Shown here: positions 29,757 through 33,345 of the stretch, piece by piece
Layout of the letters: the number at the start of each line of letters is the position of its first letter
Position numbering within the stretch: the stretch's first letter is position 1
Assembly: GCA_015680685.1 (NCBI GenBank)
Contig: MNCI01006837.1
Span: forward strand, 766,685 to 800,029
Origin: Gnetum montanum
Taxonomy: Eukaryota > Streptophyta > Gnetopsida > Gnetales > Gnetaceae
Direction of reading: 5' to 3'
Length of the DNA: 33,345 bases
Made by a program: the position numbers and the translations under genes
The notes under the pieces: generated by a model
Databases searched by the model: none
What the model was told of the DNA's origin: nothing
What the model saw: the letters and a program-made list of their open reading frames with translations, nothing else

Positions 29757-31063
29757 CTATAATCACACAAAGATCAATTGTTAGTAAGGTTATTTGAAAA
29801 GAGTTCAATGATTTCATACCTTACTTATTGCCTTTAATAAATGTTGAATTCCTTACTTAGTGTGATTATAGAGTTAGAGATTTTTCAAGGAAGTTGCCCT
29901 AAACGTTTAATGTCGAACCTGGTTTTAAGGAACGTTGGATAAAATGATGACAAAGGAAAGAATAGATTTGGCAATGAAGTACTCAGAGGGTATAAGATGA
30001 TGTGGTGGCTTGCAACAAGTACAAATTACAAAATTCACGCAAGTGGATCCTCCCCAAAGCAGGTTACAACCTATATGCCCTTACGTAACCACACCTTAAG
30101 ATGTTCATAGGCACTAGAAGGGTTAAATGTAATCTATACCGATGCAACAAAACACACACATGTCGATACCACCGTGATGAGGTATGAATTCAATGCTATA
30201 CAAGACATGAGTCACAAATACATGAACAACAAGATGGAATGAATTAGAAAAGGGATTGTAGAGATTGGGATGTGAGGTAACTGACTTAGGGCATAATGAA
30301 TCCTACGCGTAAAGCATGATTATGGTGTCATTAACCTATCGTTCCAAGATTAGGATCGAGTCCATTCCTTTGATCAGTGACATCGCATCATTTCATCCAA
30401 TGATGGACAACCATAAGAGCAACATGACAGCAAGGCGTACGATCACTTAGCATTTTTTGCAAGGGAGGAGTGACTTGGAACTTCTTTGTGGCATATTTTT
30501 TTGTTTGGCTGCTTTGGCACACTTTCTTATCCCTCTCTTCTCTCTCTTTTTTTTTGTTTTTGTTTTTTTATTGGATGCCTTTAATACTCTTACTCCCATT
30601 TTTCGTTAGATCTACAAGGATCTTAATACAACCAAGCTGCATGATAGCACCTACAGATGTCACCAAAAAGAATCCACAAGTTCCCTTGATGTCACACCCT
30701 GGTCATTCCCTCTTAGTTCATCATTCTTCACTCTAGGCACAATGAACACAAAAATAATTTTAAGTTTTAAGAAATGTCAAGAATATCACTGTACCCTTGA
30801 ACAAAACCTCTTATTTGTAGAATGGATGAGTGGGTGTAATGGGCTCACTATCCAAATAATTGACCACTCGAGACTCTATAACATAGAACACACCTCAACC
30901 AAAGAGCCACATGAGTCTTTTATTCGTAAATGAGATTACTTATAAAAGCGTAAAAAGATAAAAAGACAAAATGAGAAAATAAGAAATTGAAAACTGAAAA
31001 ATTGGAAAACAAAAAGTTGTAAAATTAAAGAAAATAAAAAGTGGTTATTAATCCTTCTTGTTA
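29757..31063 (-). other. Non-coding region between gag and env remnant of element B
   Basis: Read on the minus strand, the gag stop is followed by a T-rich tract (31050-30950), then blocks that align in order with the post-pol region of element C: TGCCTAGA...GACATCAAGGGAA (near 30735-30690), AAAAATGGGAGTAAGAGTA (near 30600), GGATTCATTATGCC (near 30305), ACATGTGTGTGTTTTG (near 30165) and GTGCCTATGAACA. It shows that B joins the gag end directly to C-type sequence 3' of integrase. Plus-strand frames at 30470-30736 and 30742-30933 cross this region without any domain and are not called. Confidence 0.6.
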
Positions 31064-33043
31064 CTAGAATGGGGGATATCCCCCATAACTAAATGGTTGA
31101 GGATGGTAAGGATTAATAAATGGAAGATGAGGATCCTTGCATGTTGGAAATATTGGAACTCGGTCATACGTACCCCATTGGGGTTCACACACTTGATTAT
31201 AGTAAGCATAGTGGGGAAATTTATAAGATGTGGTTCCCGGATAACGAGTTGACCCACTATGATGTTTGTGACCGGAAGATGGTATGCAAGGATTAGTTTG
31301 TCGCTCTCCATTCCTGTGTTCCTTGGGCCATATGATTGTTGGAGTGTTAATTGGTGGCCCTGATGAAGTAACATGAAGCGTTGGGTTCAAAGATAATGGT
31401 GCACCATAGTGTGGGACTTGTGCTAAGTTGGAGGATGCAGTGGCCTTGGAATTGTGTTGTCCTTTCTTACGGTCATGTTTAAAGAAGGGACGCTTTTGAT
31501 GTTGAGGAGGCCTCTCACTGCTGTTGGTAGTAGTAGCATAAATAATGTTCGTGGGTTGTTGCTGTGGTGTAGACACCTTAGGAACAGTGGGTGGTGATGT
31601 ATAAGGAGGAAAAGGATGAGAATGTTGAAAGTTAGGAGAAGTGTAGGATGCACAAGGTGGTGGTTGTGTTGGAGGCATGGGTTCATAGTATGGAGGAGAA
31701 TGGCACTATGGTGAGATAGAGTACATTGGCCCAGTTGGAGAAACAGAATGTTGAACAAGATAAGCATTTGGGTTCGGATAATATGAAGGGTGTCTCTAGT
31801 TTAGTGGTGGTCTCCCCCACGACTGGGATTGTTGCCACTGTGATCAAACATAGTATCTCTGTACAAACTCTTGATGTAACATATTTCCCCAATGCTCATG
31901 TAAATGTAACAATATTGGGCATTGACCCTTGGGGTGATCATACAGGCATATGTCGCATTCATATGTATGATCAGCAGTTGAGCCCTTATTTTCCTTATCC
32001 CTTCTTTCTAATTGTCTAATGTTTTTTCCTGCTTCCTGGGTTGTCAAAACTCTATCTCCAATAATGTTGATAAATTCTCCACACTTTTGACACGTCCATT
32101 TCAACATCTTATTGGTCTTTTCCTCGACTTCTTCTAATATTTGTTGTGTTGGCAAAGATGATGTTTCCACCTTGAGATTGGTTGATTTCTCCTTTTTATG
32201 ATTATGCACCTTTGTTAAGTTGAGATTTTGGTCCCGTTGATGTTTTTCAACACTCTCCCATCTAGTCATATCTCCTTCTTTTACTACCCACTTAATAAGC
32301 TCTTGGACTTGATGGGTTCGTAGTTTGTATAGTTGACCTTGGGCATACATCCCTAGGGTTTCTCTTGTTGCATCACGAAGCCCATCAATGATATGATACA
32401 TTAGCCTTTCCTCGGAAAACCCATGGCTTGGGTAGTTGTTTAACAGTGCATAATATCTTTCTAAGGCCATGTCCAAGGGTTCATGTTACGCTTGTTTCCA
32501 TTCTTGGATTTGTCTCCTCAAGGCTGACACTCTCACATAGGTTTGATATCTTTCGTTGAAAAGTTCTACCATTTTCAGCCAATGTCGAATTGATTTTGGT
32601 TTTAACAACCTATACCATACTTTTGCTTGGCCAACGAGTGTCAATGGAAAGAGCTTAAGTTTTTGCCATCCATTATCAATATTGTTCCATGTACAGGCAT
32701 CATATAAGGCTTGTAAATGTTGTTGCGGATCTGAATCATAGCCTCCTGAAAACTTGGGAAAGTTATTTAAATCAAGCATGGGTAGACAACTTTCCTTTTG
32801 ATGCCTGCGGGAGATTCGAACAGCCTCATGTATTTTTGTTAAGCTTGTAGTGGCCAGTAGGGGTTCATCGCAACTAGGTATGTTATGCTTTCGTGCGTTG
32901 GGATGATGTTTTCTTTGTTTATGTTTATAAGAGACCCCCACCTCAGGTTGCATACTCCAATCTTTATTGTCATAATATTTGTTGGTTCTCCAATGAATTA
33001 CCTCACTAGATGTGGCATTATTATAGTCTTGTAGGAGAGACAT
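31064..33043 (-). pseudogene. gag of element B: one frame, four stops
   Basis: From the ATG at 33043 a single frame of about 660 codons runs to TAG at 31064-31066 with no frameshift. It is interrupted by TAA (32488-32486), TGA (31846-31844), TAG (31798-31796) and TAG (31708-31706). Order: N-terminal leader (NATSSEVIHWRTN, KDWS), EEPLLA-like DEPLLATTS, capsid-like region (LNNFPKFSGGYDSDPQQHL, LKLFPLTLVGQAKVWY, WLKMVELFNERY, MYAQGQLYKLRTHQVQELIK), a zinc knuckle of form CX2CX3HX4C (CDICLYDHPKGQC, CDIC encoded at 31957-31946), then a long Pro/Tyr/Gln/His-rich tail ending SYGGYPPF. It is the best-preserved gene in the window. Gag coats and packages the element RNA. It lacks the charged N-terminal extension of C gag. 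Confidence 0.88.
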
Positions 33044-33161
33044 GGTTGTAAATTTGTGTGTGATTTAATTACAATTATTATTATTATTTTTCTGAAAGAT
33101 ATGTCGTCAAGGCTTTGTTACAACGATCTTGTATGATTTAACTAATCTAAATAACTAGCAC

Positions 33162-33181
33162 CATCCCTGGTAATGGCGCCA
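33162..33181 (-). other. Primer-binding site of element B (tRNA-Asp type)
   Basis: On the minus strand TGGCGCCATTACCAGGGATG, one base inside the LTR end at 33183. About 17 of the first 20 bases fit the tRNA-Asp complement, and the mismatches are transitions. The leader from here to the gag ATG is about 118 bases. Confidence 0.82.
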
Positions 33182-33182
33182 A

Positions 33183-33345
33183 TGATGAGCGGTGAGGTAC
33201 CCCTATGCCCAACCATATGAATATGAGCATTCACGCATGATCCGGTCAACCTTCGTGGATAGGCTAGTTGTGGTATCTAGATAGTTACACATTGATCGCA
33301 GTTCGCTGTCTTCCCACCTGGACTAGTATTGCTTTGTCACGTATG
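33183..33345 (-). repeat. 5' LTR of element B, inner 163 bp only
   Basis: It begins on the plus strand with TGATGAGCGGTGAGG, the same inner end as LTR A (459) and the outer end of the 3' LTR (28337). About 88% identical to 28337-28499 by eye. The rest, including U3 and the TATA box, lies beyond the window. Confidence 0.85.

Larger units (their letters stand above)
28337..33345 (-). mobile_element. Element B: gag-only LTR retrotransposon (TR-GAG type)
   Basis: Minus-strand order: 5' LTR (33183 rightward, running off the window), PBS (33181-33162), gag (33043-31064), a non-coding region, a vestigial env-like start (29756), polypurine tract, and 3' LTR (29149-28337). There is no protease, RT, RNase H or integrase; the internal part is about 4.0 kb. 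Non-autonomous plant elements with LTRs and only gag are known as TR-GAGs. The left and right LTRs differ at about 20 of the 163 bases visible in both (counted by eye; about 17 are transitions), so the insertion is old. GTGCC (28332-28336) is the candidate target duplication. Confidence 0.85.

Noticed and set aside
31423-31767. 114-codon minus-strand frame
   Set aside because: Overlaps the Pro-rich gag tail of element B in another frame; its His/Leu-rich composition is a by-product.
31726-32019. 97-codon plus-strand frame
   Set aside because: Antisense to the element B gag, which has clear homology and a zinc knuckle on the minus strand.
1-33345. Intact tRNA, rRNA or host protein-coding gene
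   Set aside because: None was seen on either strand; every recognisable coding region is a broken retrotransposon gene or the uncertain unit at 26431.

Overview
This window looks like intergenic heterochromatin of a large-genome seed plant. It is A+T-rich and filled with nested, decayed Ty3/gypsy LTR retrotransposons and tandem repeats. The plant assignment rests on two non-chromodomain gypsy lineages typical of plants: an Athila-like element with a tRNA-Asp primer site and an env-like 3' gene, and a Tat-like element with a second RNase H. I cannot name the species and see no intact host gene. Every long reading frame with a recognisable product is a transposon gene broken by stops (often TAG) and small indels.

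Layout. 1-1352: 5' end of element A on the minus strand (gag start, primer site, 5' LTR). 1353-3831: unresolved DNA with a possible SINE piece, a diverged LTR of the A/B/C superfamily and a 59-bp tandem repeat. 3832-15719: element C on the plus strand, an Athila-like provirus with 5' LTR, PBS, gag, protease, RT, RNase H, integrase, a long post-pol region and an env-like gene; no 3' LTR was found. 15722-20790: element D on the minus strand, a Tat-like pol followed by a putative 3' LTR that carries an assembly gap and long G runs. 20971-28336: a repeat-rich domain holding two blocks of a 29-bp minisatellite (a third block lies at 17172 beside D), about 4.5 kb of a ~181-bp satellite-like repeat with hairpins, and a decayed gene-like unit at 26.2-27.8 kb. 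28337-33345: element B on the minus strand, inserted in the 29-bp array. It is a gag-only, non-autonomous relative of C and the same family as A; its 5' LTR runs off the window.

How the parts relate. A, B and C share LTR blocks, TGAT...ATCA termini, a tRNA-Asp primer site and gag. B and C also share the post-pol non-coding region and the start of the env-like gene. B therefore reads as a pol-deleted derivative of the C lineage that would have depended on enzymes from a C-like partner. The satellite and minisatellite blocks flank the Tat-like pol on both sides, which fits the known tendency of Tat/Ogre elements to carry and seed tandem repeats.
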